Shown here: positions 8,880 through 19,614 of the stretch, piece after piece
Layout: the number at the start of each line of letters is the position of its first letter
Numbering within the stretch: position 1 is the first letter of the stretch
DNA from: Deltaproteobacteria bacterium
GTDB taxonomy: Bacteria > Desulfobacterota > Desulfobulbia > Desulfobulbales > SURF-16
Reading direction: 5' to 3'
Length of the DNA: 46,551 nucleotides
Assembly (NCBI GenBank): GCA_029933005.1
Contig: JAOZOY010000015.1
Coordinates: 1-46,551 of the forward strand
Program-made: the position numbers and the translations under genes
The notes under the pieces: generated by a model
Database searches by the model: none
Told to the model about the DNA's origin: nothing
What the model saw: only the letters and a program-made list of their open reading frames with translations

Positions 8880-9209
8880 ATGGCAAGCGATAAAATAACA
8901 CATGTAACAGACGGTGATTTTGACGCCCAGGTAAAACAGGCGGACCTTCCAGTGCTGGTTGATTTCTGGGCCCCATGGTGCGGACCCTGCAAGGCCATCG
9001 GCCCGATGATTGACGAACTGGCCAACGACTATGACGGAAAGATGAAATTCACCAAAATGAATGTGGATGAAAATCCGGCTACTCCTGGACAATTTGGTAT
9101 ACGCGCCATTCCCACCCTGATTCTTTTCAAGGGTGGCGAGATCGCCGACCAGATCACCGGCGCCGTGGGAAAAACCCAGCTTGTTGCCATGCTCGACAAG
9201 GTTCTTTAA
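8880..9209 (+). CDS. trxA: Thioredoxin
   Basis: VLVDFWAPWCGPCKAIGPMIDELA; RBS gaaggaga before ATG at 8880. Confidence 0.94.
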   Translation: MASDKITHVTDGDFDAQVKQADLPVLVDFWAPWCGPCKAIGPMIDELANDYDGKMKFTKMNVDENPATPGQFGIRAIPTLILFKGGEIADQITGAVGKTQLVAMLDKVL

Positions 9210-9213
9210 ACAT

Positions 9214-10146
9214 ATGACAACCGACTATCAACTTGTTATCATCGGCGGCGGGCCGGCCGGACTCACCGCGGGTCTTTATGCGGCCAGGGCGAAGCTTCGC
9301 GTGCTGCTGCTTGAAAAGGGAATCCACGGCGGCCAAATCACGGTCACCGACTGGATTGACAATTACCCCGGTTTTCCGGATGGTCTTTCCGGCTTTGACC
9401 TGGCCGACAAAATGGCGGCCCAGGCGGCACGTTTCGACCTGGAAACCAAAAACGCCAATGTCGTTTCCCTGGATCTTGCCGGGCCGGTTAAAAAAATTAA
9501 CCTGGAAGACGGCTTGCAACTCACTTCACAAACGGTGGTGATCGCCACGGGCGCCAGACCGACTCAGTTGGGCATTCCCGGAGAAACCGAACTCATCGGC
9601 AAGGGGGTTTCCTATTGCGCTACCTGTGATGCGCCCTTTTACCGTAATCTTGAAATCTCCGTCATCGGCGGCGGCAACACCGCTGTTCAAGAGGCCATCC
9701 ACCTGACGAAATTCGCCTCAAAGGTAACGGTCATCCACCGCCGTGATCAGCTTCGCGCCACCAAGGTAATCCAGGAAAAAGCTTTTGCCAATGATCGTAT
9801 CGAATTTATCTGGGATACGGTGGTCACTGAAATTCTGGGTGACAAAGAAGTTGAAGCGATCGCTCTGCAGAACAAAAACGGCAAAAAAAGCACCTTGGCG
9901 GTGCAAGGAGTATTCGTCCTGATCGGCGTCCGGCCCAACAATGAGGTTCTGCCCCTTGATCAGCTGGAACATAAAAATGGTTTCATCGTCACCGACAAGG
10001 AAATGCGAACCTCTGCCCCTGGCGTCATGGCAGCCGGGGATATCTGCTGGAAAGAGGTCAGACAGGTGGTCAATGCGGCCGGCGAAGGCGCAGTGGCGAC
10101 ATTGGCGGCGGAACGATATCTCGAAGAGCCGAGTCGCAAAGAGTAA
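9214..10146 (+). CDS. trxB: Thioredoxin-disulfide reductase
   Basis: GGGPAGLTAGLYAARA, CATCDAPFYR, GGGNTAVQEA, GVRPN; start taken at MTTDYQLVI after trxA. Confidence 0.94.
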   Translation: MTTDYQLVIIGGGPAGLTAGLYAARAKLRVLLLEKGIHGGQITVTDWIDNYPGFPDGLSGFDLADKMAAQAARFDLETKNANVVSLDLAGPVKKINLEDGLQLTSQTVVIATGARPTQLGIPGETELIGKGVSYCATCDAPFYRNLEISVIGGGNTAVQEAIHLTKFASKVTVIHRRDQLRATKVIQEKAFANDRIEFIWDTVVTEILGDKEVEAIALQNKNGKKSTLAVQGVFVLIGVRPNNEVLPLDQLEHKNGFIVTDKEMRTSAPGVMAAGDICWKEVRQVVNAAGEGAVATLAAERYLEEPSRKE

Positions 10147-10186
10147 AGGACGGTAAACTGTCCACAGTTTTTCGGATTACAATTTC

Positions 10187-11005
10187 ATGCAGTATCCTCA
10201 CTCCCCTCCGCTTCGGAGGGTTTTGCATATTCTGACAATTCTTTTGACGGCGGCTTCTCTTCTGACCATGCCGGGCTGCGGGTTGTATGACAAATATTTC
10301 AAGAAAGACGATCAAGCCGAGATCACGGAAGAATCCCAGATGGCCGCAGCCCAATTACTGGTGATGGAGGGAATGGAAGAGTTTAATCAAGGAAAATATC
10401 ACAACGCCCTTGAAATTTTTCAGGACATCCGGGACCGCTATCCCTTCAGCCAACCAGGCCTGCTGGCGGAACTGAAGTCCGCGGACTGCAATTATCACTT
10501 GAAACGTTATCTAGAAGCGCTCATGCTCTATGACGAATTCGAGAACGGCCATCCAACCAATGAAGCTATCCCCTATGTTATTTTTCAAAAAGGCATGTGC
10601 CATTATCAACGGATTGACACAATAGACAGGGATCCCGCAGGGGCCCAAGATGCCATCCAGGCATTTTCCCGTCTTGTCCGGGCCTACCCCCAGTCTCCCT
10701 ATGTTGAAGAAGCCCGATTCCGTATTGTAGCGGCCCGTGATTTTCTGGCCAGACACGAAATGTATGTCGTCGATTTTTATATTAACACCAAATCATACAA
10801 ACAGGCCGAGGCCCGCCTGGAGTACCTGCTCGATCATTATCCCGATACCAGCGTCAGCCCCAAGGCTGAGGAACTCCTCACCCTTCTCAAGGCAGGAACC
10901 CCGCCGAAAAGCCGCTGGCGAGACTGGATCCCGGAAATTGGCCTGCCAGACTGGGCGCTATTTAAACAATTCGGCATTTTTGGCGGCGGGGAAGATTCTG
11001 AGTGA
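10187..11005 (+). CDS. bamD: Outer membrane protein assembly factor BamD
   Basis: Lipobox LTMPGC and TPR-like repeats (YHNALEIFQDIRDRYPFSQP..., VRAYPQSPYVEEARF). Confidence 0.85.
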   Translation: MQYPHSPPLRRVLHILTILLTAASLLTMPGCGLYDKYFKKDDQAEITEESQMAAAQLLVMEGMEEFNQGKYHNALEIFQDIRDRYPFSQPGLLAELKSADCNYHLKRYLEALMLYDEFENGHPTNEAIPYVIFQKGMCHYQRIDTIDRDPAGAQDAIQAFSRLVRAYPQSPYVEEARFRIVAARDFLARHEMYVVDFYINTKSYKQAEARLEYLLDHYPDTSVSPKAEELLTLLKAGTPPKSRWRDWIPEIGLPDWALFKQFGIFGGGEDSE

Positions 11006-11058
11006 TTTGATATTTTAAAATACGAAAAGTTGAATAAATCCGCATTTCAAATCTTCAA

Positions 11059-11607
11059 TTATTTTTTTCTTTTCCTCATCTTCTTGTCATACCGTTCCTG
11101 CTCACTGTAGATGCAGCCGCAATAAGGCTGCCGATAAAGGCCCATTTCAATAGAACGATCAATCCCTTCCTGCCATCCCTTACGGAAATCCTCATACACA
11201 AATGGAATGCCATACTCTCCGGCAAGTTTTTCCGCCTGGCTGCGGATCAATTCGTGGTTCTGGTATTTACTGTAAAGCAAGGTTGTGGTAAAGCCATCCG
11301 CACCGATTTCCCCGGCATGTTTTACCGTCTCCACAAGCCTCATTTCATAGCAGAAACCACAGCGTTTTTGTTCATGAAACACAACCTTGCGCAGATATTC
11401 CTTCAACCCGTAGTCGCGGACAATATCCACCTTGAATCCGGTTTGACGGGCCAAATCATCAAGGGCGTTGATTCTTCTTTTAAACTCTTTGAAAGGGTGG
11501 ATGTTGGGGTTAAAAAAGAAACCAACAGGATCATATCCCTGCTCCCGCAGAGAGGAAAGGGGATAGACCGTGCATGGTCCGCAGCAGACATGGAGTAAAA
11601 TTTTCAT
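11059..11607 (-). CDS. queH: Epoxyqueuosine reductase QueH
   Basis: MKILLHVCCGPCTVYPL...FFFNPNIHPFKEFKRR...CGFCYEMRL...YRQPYCGCIYSEQERY. Confidence 0.9.
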   Translation of the reverse strand: MKILLHVCCGPCTVYPLSSLREQGYDPVGFFFNPNIHPFKEFKRRINALDDLARQTGFKVDIVRDYGLKEYLRKVVFHEQKRCGFCYEMRLVETVKHAGEIGADGFTTTLLYSKYQNHELIRSQAEKLAGEYGIPFVYEDFRKGWQEGIDRSIEMGLYRQPYCGCIYSEQERYDKKMRKRKK

Positions 11608-11657
11608 ACCTTAATTCTCTTCAGGTGTGGTTGCATAATTTGCCTGAACGTCTTGCT

Positions 11658-11798
11658 GTAACTGTTCAGCAGTGCTCCAGGTGTGCGCACATAAGCGCAG
11701 ACTTCGAGCAGGCTGGAGATGACACCGCTTCGCTGTTATAGTAGTCCTATGTGAATCCAGCCTGATCGAGTGCAGATAAGGTGCTGCTGAACAGTTAC
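11658..11798. repeat. Palindromic element, copy 2 of the GTAACTRTTCAG family
   Basis: gtaactgttcagcagtgct ... ggtgctgctgaacagttac; inner arms also pair (caggctgga / tccagcctg). Confidence 0.85.
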
Positions 11799-11799
11799 T

Positions 11800-13344
11800 T
11801 CATACCTTAAAATCCTGGGGCCGGATATGATATTTGTGAATTTTATAATTAATAATACGAAGACTTGTGTTGATTTGCCTGGCAGCCTTTGTTTGGTTTC
11901 CCTTGCATTTTTTCAAAGCATCAATAATAAGTTCCCGTTCAAAATTCTCGACAGCCGTGGCCAGAGAGAGAGGATTGCGCCTACCAGCGGTTTCAGCGGT
12001 CTGCAGGGTGGGCGGAAGATGATAGCTTTTGATTGATTCCTCGTCACAAATCAACACTGCCCTCTCAATACAGTTCTGCAATTCCCTGACATTGCCGGGC
12101 CAGTGATACTGCATCAGGAGATCAATTGCCGGAGTGGAGATCCTGGAAATATTTTTATCATTTTCCTTGTTGTACTCTTTCAAAAAAAACTCGGCCAGCA
12201 GGAGAATATCGGTCCGTCTATCCCGAAGCGACGGCAGATAAATGGGAAAGACATTGAGACGGTAATAAAAATCCTCCCGGAAAGAACCGTCCTCCACGGC
12301 CTTTTCCAAATTCCTATTGGTGGCGGTTACCAGCCGGACATCACATTTCTGCGGTTTCACGCCGCCCAGCCGCTGAAATTCCCGGTCCTGAACGACATTT
12401 AGCAGCTTGACCTGAACGGCCTGGCTCAATTCGCCGATCTCATCAAGAAACAAAGTCCCGCCTTCGGCCAACTCAAATCTACCTTTTTTGGCTGAATTTG
12501 CCCCGGTAAAAGCCCCCTTCTCGTAACCGAACAATTCACTTTCAAGCAGGGTTTCAGGCAGAGCCGAGCAATTCACCGCCACAAAGGACCTCTTTGCCCG
12601 TTTGCTGCTAAAGTGGATCGATTTAGCCACCAGAGTTTTACCTGTGCCGGATTCGCCCCGAAGAAGAACGGTGGCATTGCTGTCCGCAACCCTGGAAATC
12701 ATTTCAAAAACCTCCTGCATACGGCTGCTGCCACTGACAATATTACCGATCTGATACTTACCGCTTAATTCAATTTTTAAACGGATATTTTCCCGCTCAA
12801 GCCTCCTTTTTTCTTCATTAAACGCCCGGATACGAATCACGGTCTGGGCAATCAGGCCGCTGAGCACAGCCAGAAACCGCAGGTCCTTCTCAAAATCCAT
12901 ATTTTTTTTATATTCCCGGTCAATACTCAAGGCGCCGATGGTCTGTCTACCATGCTTGATGGGCACACAGATAAAGGAAAGCATTTTCTCCTTTATATTA
13001 CCCCTGGATCTGGTTCTGTTTAAAAACAACGGCTCTTCGCTGATCCGGGGCACGACTATAGGAGAGCCACCGGCAACCACCCGGCCGGTGATCCCCTCGC
13101 CAAGCTTGTATTTCCCTCTCTTCCGGGCTTCAGCGCTCAGGCCGTGAGCCACTTCGATTTCCAGTTGCGCCGTGGCTGGATTGATAATGGACACCGTACC
13201 GTTGATCATTCCGGTGCTCTCGGAAAGAATTGCCATGACCTGCTGCAGACAGTCACGCAGGTCTACAGATGAGGCCAGCACCTTGGTAATTTCGTATAAA
13301 ATGCTGATATCAACTATTTTTTTGTCAGTCGTTTTCTCGGACAT
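11800..13344 (-). CDS. Sigma-54-dependent GAF-domain transcriptional activator (NifA-like architecture)
   Basis: GAF region; [45 protein letters not shown]-terminal Fis-type HTH. Confidence 0.93.
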   Translation of the reverse strand: MSEKTTDKKIVDISILYEITKVLASSVDLRDCLQQVMAILSESTGMINGTVSIINPATAQLEIEVAHGLSAEARKRGKYKLGEGITGRVVAGGSPIVVPRISEEPLFLNRTRSRGNIKEKMLSFICVPIKHGRQTIGALSIDREYKKNMDFEKDLRFLAVLSGLIAQTVIRIRAFNEEKRRLERENIRLKIELSGKYQIGNIVSGSSRMQEVFEMISRVADSNATVLLRGESGTGKTLVAKSIHFSSKRAKRSFVAVNCSALPETLLESELFGYEKGAFTGANSAKKGRFELAEGGTLFLDEIGELSQAVQVKLLNVVQDREFQRLGGVKPQKCDVRLVTATNRNLEKAVEDGSFREDFYYRLNVFPIYLPSLRDRRTDILLLAEFFLKEYNKENDKNISRISTPAIDLLMQYHWPGNVRELQNCIERAVLICDEESIKSYHLPPTLQTAETAGRRNPLSLATAVENFERELIIDALKKCKGNQTKAARQINTSLRIINYKIHKYHIRPQDFKV

Positions 13345-13496
13345 AAAACAAATTTATGGCTCATCATCATTAGTTAACAACGATTTAAAGGACAGGAAGA
13401 GAAAAGAAACGCGGCGAGATTTGTGGGAATCGGCAGTTGTACGGAGAGTGACAAATCTGATGACAAAAAAATCAATAATCACTTCAACAGCAATTT

Positions 13497-13748
13497 CTAT
13501 TCTTCACTGTCTGCTGCTGGATAGATAATCGTCACTTCGTTTTTATTCAAGTTTAAAAAATCTGTCTTGGCAAGAATCTTATTATTTTCAATATTTCTGA
13601 CAACCGCTTTGGTAATGGGTAAAAACATATCTGAACTGGCCGACATGAAATCCGTCAGACGTTCCTGAGGCAGAACGTGCAATAATCCGGTAATTTTAAA
13701 CATCCTTGTGAAGATAACGATCTCAAAAGGCTCTCTATCCACTCTCAT
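13497..13748 (-). CDS. Small conserved-looking protein of unknown function (~83 aa)
   Basis: ORF with VRNIENNKILAKTDFLNLNKNEVTIIYP; start MRVDREPF or MSVMRV; no firm family. Confidence 0.55.
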   Translation of the reverse strand: MRVDREPFEIVIFTRMFKITGLLHVLPQERLTDFMSASSDMFLPITKAVVRNIENNKILAKTDFLNLNKNEVTIIYPAADSEE

Positions 13749-13789
13749 GACAGACACTCCATTTTACGACTAAATTAAGCAATTAAAAA

Positions 13790-15154
13790 CTATTCGATCC
13801 CTTTCTTCTTCTTTTTACATTCATACATCAGGGAATCGGCCAGGGAAATAAATTCCTCAAGGGAACAGGTTTTTTTGGTGTCATACCTGGCAACACCGAT
13901 GCTTAAATCCACTTTAAAATCGAACTTGTTGATTCTATTACTTTCTTCTAATGCCTCGGAAAGACGTTCACAGGCGCCAACCCGCGTCGGATCAACATCG
14001 CTGGTGGTCAGCACGGCGAACTCATCACCACCCAGCCGGCCGATAATATCCGACTGGCGAAATATCCTTTTTAAAATTTTTGCCGTTTCAAGCAGGGCTT
14101 GATCACCTGCCTGATGGCCATTATGGTCATTAATTCTTTTCAGGTTGTCAAGATCCGCATAAATCAGGAATAAATCATCTTTCTTCCTGTCGGCAATTTT
14201 GAACTGTTTATCCGCCATGTTCATAAAACCCCGGCGATTGAGCAGACCGGTCAAGTCATCCGTAATGGAGACCCTGCGCAGCTTCTCCTCCAACTTTTTC
14301 CTGTTGGTGATATCCTGAATCATCACAATTATGGAGTCGTGATCATTATCAAGGATTGGTAGTAAATTAAGTACAACCTGTTTACCATTGACAAAAATTG
14401 GCTTATTTTCACCGCTTGAACGGGAGGTTTGACGGGCATTTTCAAGTAATGACTGGACTCTCTCCTGCTGATCTTCAGAGAAAAAATCCCTAAAGGAGGC
14501 ACCGAGCATTTCTTCTTCCGGCATTTCAAACAGAGATGTTGCCCTGGCATTGAGATAGATGATCCGTCCCGGAAAAATAATTTCAAAAAAGGCCTCCGAC
14601 ATATTATCCAGCATAACTTCAAAATGTTTTTTCCAGGTAATCAGCTCTGCCGTAACCTCCCGCTGGAAAACATCCTCAAGACCAAGCACTGTCCGGTAAT
14701 TATTTAACTTATCTCTCCTGCCAGTCAGCTCAAGAACGGATAACACATGTTTAGCGGTTTTCTTAAAAGGCCCCTTGGCAATGCAGGCATCAACCCCGTC
14801 AGGCGGACTCTCCTCCTGAGCCTCTTTGGCAATAGCGGAGAGAATAACCAAAACAACATCTTTCATCTGGAGTTTATTGCGGATAATCCGGCATAGTTTA
14901 GCGCCACTTATCTTTGGCATGATCAAATCAACATAAATCACTTCCGGAGTAAAACTCTTCAGGACATCCAGGGCTTCAAGACCGTTACCAGCGGTTCTGA
15001 CCTCATGACCCTCCTGATCGGCCAGAAGGTTGGTCATCAACTTCAGGATAACCGGGTTATTATCCACTACCAGAATTTTTTTCTTTATCTCTTTCTGCAA
15101 AATTTCATTTCCGTTAAACTCAAAATGTTTGAATTGACCACATTCTCTTTTCAA
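13790..15154 (-). CDS. REC-PAS-GGDEF diguanylate cyclase-type response regulator
   Basis: ILVVDNNPV...IYVDLIMPKISG receiver; PAS region; DDLTGLLNRRGF and LGGDEFAVL. Confidence 0.92.
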   Translation of the reverse strand: MKRECGQFKHFEFNGNEILQKEIKKKILVVDNNPVILKLMTNLLADQEGHEVRTAGNGLEALDVLKSFTPEVIYVDLIMPKISGAKLCRIIRNKLQMKDVVLVILSAIAKEAQEESPPDGVDACIAKGPFKKTAKHVLSVLELTGRRDKLNNYRTVLGLEDVFQREVTAELITWKKHFEVMLDNMSEAFFEIIFPGRIIYLNARATSLFEMPEEEMLGASFRDFFSEDQQERVQSLLENARQTSRSSGENKPIFVNGKQVVLNLLPILDNDHDSIIVMIQDITNRKKLEEKLRRVSITDDLTGLLNRRGFMNMADKQFKIADRKKDDLFLIYADLDNLKRINDHNGHQAGDQALLETAKILKRIFRQSDIIGRLGGDEFAVLTTSDVDPTRVGACERLSEALEESNRINKFDFKVDLSIGVARYDTKKTCSLEEFISLADSLMYECKKKKKGIE

Positions 15155-15362
15155 CCTGACTCAAATTATCCCCCACCGAATTATAACATCGGAGAACGTA
15201 TTGTAAAAATATTATACCCATATAACCCTGCATTTTGGCAAGGTTTTCTATCCTTTTTTTGTAAATTTTAATTTTTTTCTTTATAAAAAAGATGCTTCTC
15301 TCTATCTTGCGAAAGAAACGAAAAGTTAAACAATGCCTGAAAAGCTGCCTGGAGAACAAATC

Positions 15363-17003
15363 ATGACCATACATTCTAACATTTTTAATCAGCTTAAAGC
15401 ATACCAACTCCTGAAAAAGCTGACTCAAAACCCTTTTGACCTAACCGGTTCCGGTTCTCTAACCTCTGAACGAATACAGCGTTTACAATGCCGTACGGGA
15501 AATTTCCGTCTGCTTTACGCAACCCAGCGGCTTGATGAGGACGTGTTGAACGGACTTCAGCAATTGGCGGATGAAACCAGTGCGGTTGAACAGTTTGTCA
15601 TGATGAAAAAAGGGGCTGTCATGAACCGGATTAACGGCTATGACTCGGAAAATCGTCAAGTTCTGCACACGGCATGCCGCGACGTTTTCAGTGATTCTCC
15701 GGCCGAGCCGTCCGCCGCCCGTCAGGCTCTGGATGAACTTGATAAACTAAAAATATTCCTCGATGATCTTGACCAGGAAAAACTCCGGACTCCTCAAGGC
15801 AAACCCTTTACGGATATGATTCAGGTTGGCATCGGCGGCTCGGATCTCGGTCCGCGGGCCCTGTATCACGGCCTGGCTGTCTTTCAGAAAGAGGGACGGA
15901 AGGTCCATTTTATATCAAATGTCGATCCTGATGACGCTGCCGGGGTTCTCCGTGGTCTTGATCTTTCAACCACCCTGGTCAACGTGGTATCGAAAAGCGG
16001 CACAACTCTTGAGACCCTGACCAATGAAAAACTGGTTCAGGCTGCTTACAAAAAGGCCGGCCTTGATCCCAGCCTGTTCTTTGTGGCGGTCACAGGCCAG
16101 GGAAGCCCCATGGATAATCCGGAGCGCTATCTACGTTCATTTTACATGTATGATTATATTGGTGGCCGCTACAGCGCCACCTCAATGGTCGGCGGCGTGA
16201 TGCTCGGATTTGCCCTGGGGTTTGACAATTTTTTCGAAATCCTCAAAGGAGCCAACGCAATCGATCTTGCGGTGGAGGAAAAAGACATCAGGAAAAACAT
16301 CCCTCTTCTCCTTGCCCTGCTCGGGATATGGAATCATAATTTTCTAGGCTGTGAGACCCTGGCCGTCCTGCCATACAGCCAGGCTCTGATTCGCTTTCCG
16401 GCCCATCTTCAGCAATGCGACATGGAAAGCAACGGAAAGTCGATCTCCCGCCAGGGAGAGTCCCTGTCATATCAGTCCGGTCCCGTCATCTGGGGAGAGC
16501 CGGGCACAAACGGCCAGCACGCCTTTTACCAGCTGATTCACCAGGGCACGACAGTAGTGCCGGTGGAATTCATCGGTTTCCGTTCGTCCCAGTATCAGCA
16601 GGATATCGAAATTAAAGAGACGTCCTCCCAGGAAAAACTCATCGCCAACCTGCTGGCCCAGTCCCTGGCCCTGGCCTCCGGCCAAAAACATGAGAATCCC
16701 AACAAACGCTTTCTCGGCAACCGACCAAACTCCGTACTCATGGCCGAATGTTTGACGCCCCGTTCCATGGGTGAACTCCTGGCGATTTATGAGGCAAAAA
16801 TCGTTTTGCAGGGATTTGTCTGGAATATCAATTCATTTGACCAAGAGGGGGTTCAACTGGGAAAACTGCTGGCCAACAGGCTACTGGATCATTTCAGTGG
16901 TATGCGGCAAGACAAGGAGTATGACGGTTCTAGTCAAGATGAAGCGGGCTGGGCCATGCTCCAGGCAGCCGGGATGGTTGAAGGTCTAAAAACAAAAAGT
17001 TGA
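15363..17003 (+). CDS. pgi: Glucose-6-phosphate isomerase
   Basis: IGIGGSDLGPRALYHGL, VVSKSGTTLETLTNE, GGRYSATSMVGGVML, GEPGTNGQHAFYQLIHQG. Confidence 0.95.
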   Translation: MTIHSNIFNQLKAYQLLKKLTQNPFDLTGSGSLTSERIQRLQCRTGNFRLLYATQRLDEDVLNGLQQLADETSAVEQFVMMKKGAVMNRINGYDSENRQVLHTACRDVFSDSPAEPSAARQALDELDKLKIFLDDLDQEKLRTPQGKPFTDMIQVGIGGSDLGPRALYHGLAVFQKEGRKVHFISNVDPDDAAGVLRGLDLSTTLVNVVSKSGTTLETLTNEKLVQAAYKKAGLDPSLFFVAVTGQGSPMDNPERYLRSFYMYDYIGGRYSATSMVGGVMLGFALGFDNFFEILKGANAIDLAVEEKDIRKNIPLLLALLGIWNHNFLGCETLAVLPYSQALIRFPAHLQQCDMESNGKSISRQGESLSYQSGPVIWGEPGTNGQHAFYQLIHQGTTVVPVEFIGFRSSQYQQDIEIKETSSQEKLIANLLAQSLALASGQKHENPNKRFLGNRPNSVLMAECLTPRSMGELLAIYEAKIVLQGFVWNINSFDQEGVQLGKLLANRLLDHFSGMRQDKEYDGSSQDEAGWAMLQAAGMVEGLKTKS

Positions 17004-17013
17004 AGGAAAAAGA

Positions 17014-19614
17014 TCAGCCCTTCTCCAGCACCCGGCCAAGAACCGTACTCAAAGCCTCAACATTAAAAGGTTTGACAACCATACCAACAAAACCATAGCT
17101 GCGAAAATCAGCCATAATCGGATCATTGGAATAACCGCTGGCCACAATCACCCTGGCTTTGGGATCAAGGCGTAAAATCTCAACAACCGCCTCCTTGCCC
17201 CCCATGCCGCCCGGAATGGTCAAATCCATAATGACCGCATCAAAAGGAGTTCCTGCGGCCATGGCATCCTGGTATAAACGTACCGCCTCAACTCCGTCCC
17301 CGGCACAAGAGGATTCATAACCAAGATGGGAAAAAATACGTCCGGCAACCTCCCTGACCATCTCATCATCATCCATGATCAAAATCCGACCGTCACCTGG
17401 ATGAATTTCTCGTTTTTCACGTCCATGCTCGCCAGCAACGTGTTTCTTGTCCGAGGCGGGCAGCAGGATTGTAAAAATTGATCCTTTCCCAGGTTTCGAA
17501 TCCACCGAAATATAGCCCTCATGCTTGCTGATTATTGAATAGCAGGATGACAGGCCAAGACCGTTTCCTTCCTCCTTAGTAGTATAATAGGGATCAAAAA
17601 TCCTCTCCATCTCTTTTTGAGTTATACCGATACCTTCATCCTGAACTGAGATCTGCAGATAACGTCCAGGCGGAAGAGGAATCCGGCTATCCTGATCCAG
17701 AACTACATTCTCGCCCCAGACCCTGATGGCGCCGCCTTTCGGCATAGCCTGCCGCCCATTGATCAGCAGATTATTGAGTACCTGGCTGATCTGTCCCGCG
17801 TCAATCTCCACCGGCCAGAGATCCGCAGGCACGTCAGCCAGGCAACGCACTTTCGAGCCTCTGAACAAAAACGAACAGGAATCAGCAATCATCTCAGCGA
17901 CGGACGTCACCTCCTTAACAGGCATCCCCCCTTTGGAAAAGGTCAGGAGCTGTTGGGTCAGATCCCTGGATCTTAACGCCGACTTTTCAGCATTTTTCAG
18001 CAGAGAAGCCAGTTGTCCCCCCGGCTCGACTTCCAGTTGCGCCAGGGAAATATTGCCGAGGATGCCGGTGAGGAGGTTATTGAAATCATGGGCAATGCCG
18101 CCGGCAAGAATTCCAACGGATTGGATTTTTTCAGCCCGCTGCAACTCAGTCTGCATTTTACTTTTTTCAGTGACATCACGAAAAATGCAGACAGTGCCGA
18201 TGATCCGACTTTTACTGTCTCTGACAGGAGCACCGCTAACGGCCAGCAGCAATTCACGGCCATCCCTGGCAACAAAAAGAACATTTTCAATCAACTCTGC
18301 GTGCGGATTTTGTGCAAAAATCTTTTTTAATGGATCAGTATAAAATTTCCCCGTCTCCTCATCAATAAACCGCAAAAACTCAGCAAGGGGCTGACCGGCG
18401 GCATCAGCAAGGGCCCAGCCGGTCAATTCCTCGGCGGCCCTGTTCATCAACATAATCTCCCCGTCAAGATTCGTACTGATGACGCCATCGCCAATACTGG
18501 CCAAGGTGACGGCCAGCCTTTCCCGCTCCTCGGCAAGACGCTGTTCCATTTCTCTACGCCACTTCCGGTCATCCTTCAGTGCAATGATCATCCGGTTAAA
18601 TCGTACACTGAAAAGATCCACCTCATCGCGGAACCAGCGAGAAGACTTTGCCACCTTAAAATCGAGGTCTCCCTTGCCGATCCGGGCCGTTGCCTTTGCC
18701 AGGAGTTCAATAGGCCTGGTGATGGAACGGGAACCCCACATAGCCGCCAGCAGAACAAAAAACATCGCCCACGCCAGGGTCAGCAGCATATCTCTTACCA
18801 GTTTCCTGGACAACGCGTAGGCAACTTCAACCGGCGTCTCCTCAATAACATAGAGAGGCATGTCATTCACTTTCATGCCTACCCCAACCACGGCCTCATC
18901 CTTCAGACCGATATACTCAACATGGCTGAACTTTTGACCTGCCATCAAACCCTGCACCACCGGCAGGCTTGAGACATCTCTGCCCTCCAGCACATAGTTC
19001 AAATTAGGGTGAGAGATTATCAGCCCCTCACTGCTGACGACATAGAGGTGACCGGTCTGATGCTGATTATCTATCAGGCCGACAAAAAAATTCTTTAAAC
19101 TGATCTCAGCCTGCAACAGACCGCTTTGCTCACCTGTTCTGAGGGAGAATAAAGGATAGACCACGGACAACAGGGGCTCAAGGTTCCAGTTCCTGAAGAT
19201 AAAATGTCTCTCACGGTTGATGAAAAACTCCAGGGGATTGACTTCCGAATCTTTGGCAACAAAACCAAAGCGCGAATAGGAGGCATGCACCCGCCACTCC
19301 TGATCCACAACCAGCAGATTCAGAATCTCCGGATGCAGTTGAGCGCAATTTTGCAGAAACAGGTTATCCGAATCAGACAATTGGATGTTGTGGGCCGTAA
19401 ACCGTAGACTATTTTCGATGGCGTCCATGGTATTAGAAAGCTGGCTGACCACCTTGTTAATCCGGCCCCGACTCATCTCCACAGTGGTGGCCTGCTGATA
19501 GACGGCCAGACCACGAGAAAAAATAAAGACGCCCAATCCCATGGGAATCAGGGCCACACAGAAAATACCAAGAAACAGCTTATAAAATAATTTGACTTCA
19601 GTGAATAATTTCAT
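17014..19614 (-). CDS. Membrane hybrid sensor histidine kinase (periplasmic sensor-HAMP-PAS-HisKA-HATPase-REC)
   Basis: TM N-terminus MKLFTEVKLFYKLFLGIF; GGIAHDFNNLLTGILGNI; DEGIGITQKEMERIFDPYYTTKEEGNGLGLS; RILIMDDDEMVREVA REC. Start re-set from 19833 to 19614. Confidence 0.9.
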   Translation of the reverse strand: MKLFTEVKLFYKLFLGIFCVALIPMGLGVFIFSRGLAVYQQATTVEMSRGRINKVVSQLSNTMDAIENSLRFTAHNIQLSDSDNLFLQNCAQLHPEILNLLVVDQEWRVHASYSRFGFVAKDSEVNPLEFFINRERHFIFRNWNLEPLLSVVYPLFSLRTGEQSGLLQAEISLKNFFVGLIDNQHQTGHLYVVSSEGLIISHPNLNYVLEGRDVSSLPVVQGLMAGQKFSHVEYIGLKDEAVVGVGMKVNDMPLYVIEETPVEVAYALSRKLVRDMLLTLAWAMFFVLLAAMWGSRSITRPIELLAKATARIGKGDLDFKVAKSSRWFRDEVDLFSVRFNRMIIALKDDRKWRREMEQRLAEERERLAVTLASIGDGVISTNLDGEIMLMNRAAEELTGWALADAAGQPLAEFLRFIDEETGKFYTDPLKKIFAQNPHAELIENVLFVARDGRELLLAVSGAPVRDSKSRIIGTVCIFRDVTEKSKMQTELQRAEKIQSVGILAGGIAHDFNNLLTGILGNISLAQLEVEPGGQLASLLKNAEKSALRSRDLTQQLLTFSKGGMPVKEVTSVAEMIADSCSFLFRGSKVRCLADVPADLWPVEIDAGQISQVLNNLLINGRQAMPKGGAIRVWGENVVLDQDSRIPLPPGRYLQISVQDEGIGITQKEMERIFDPYYTTKEEGNGLGLSSCYSIISKHEGYISVDSKPGKGSIFTILLPASDKKHVAGEHGREKREIHPGDGRILIMDDDEMVREVAGRIFSHLGYESSCAGDGVEAVRLYQDAMAAGTPFDAVIMDLTIPGGMGGKEAVVEILRLDPKARVIVASGYSNDPIMADFRSYGFVGMVVKPFNVEALSTVLGRVLEKG

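Noticed and set aside
17726-18343. 205-aa + strand ORF antisense to the histidine kinase
   Set aside because: Shadow ORF within conserved HisKA/HATPase/PAS coding sequence
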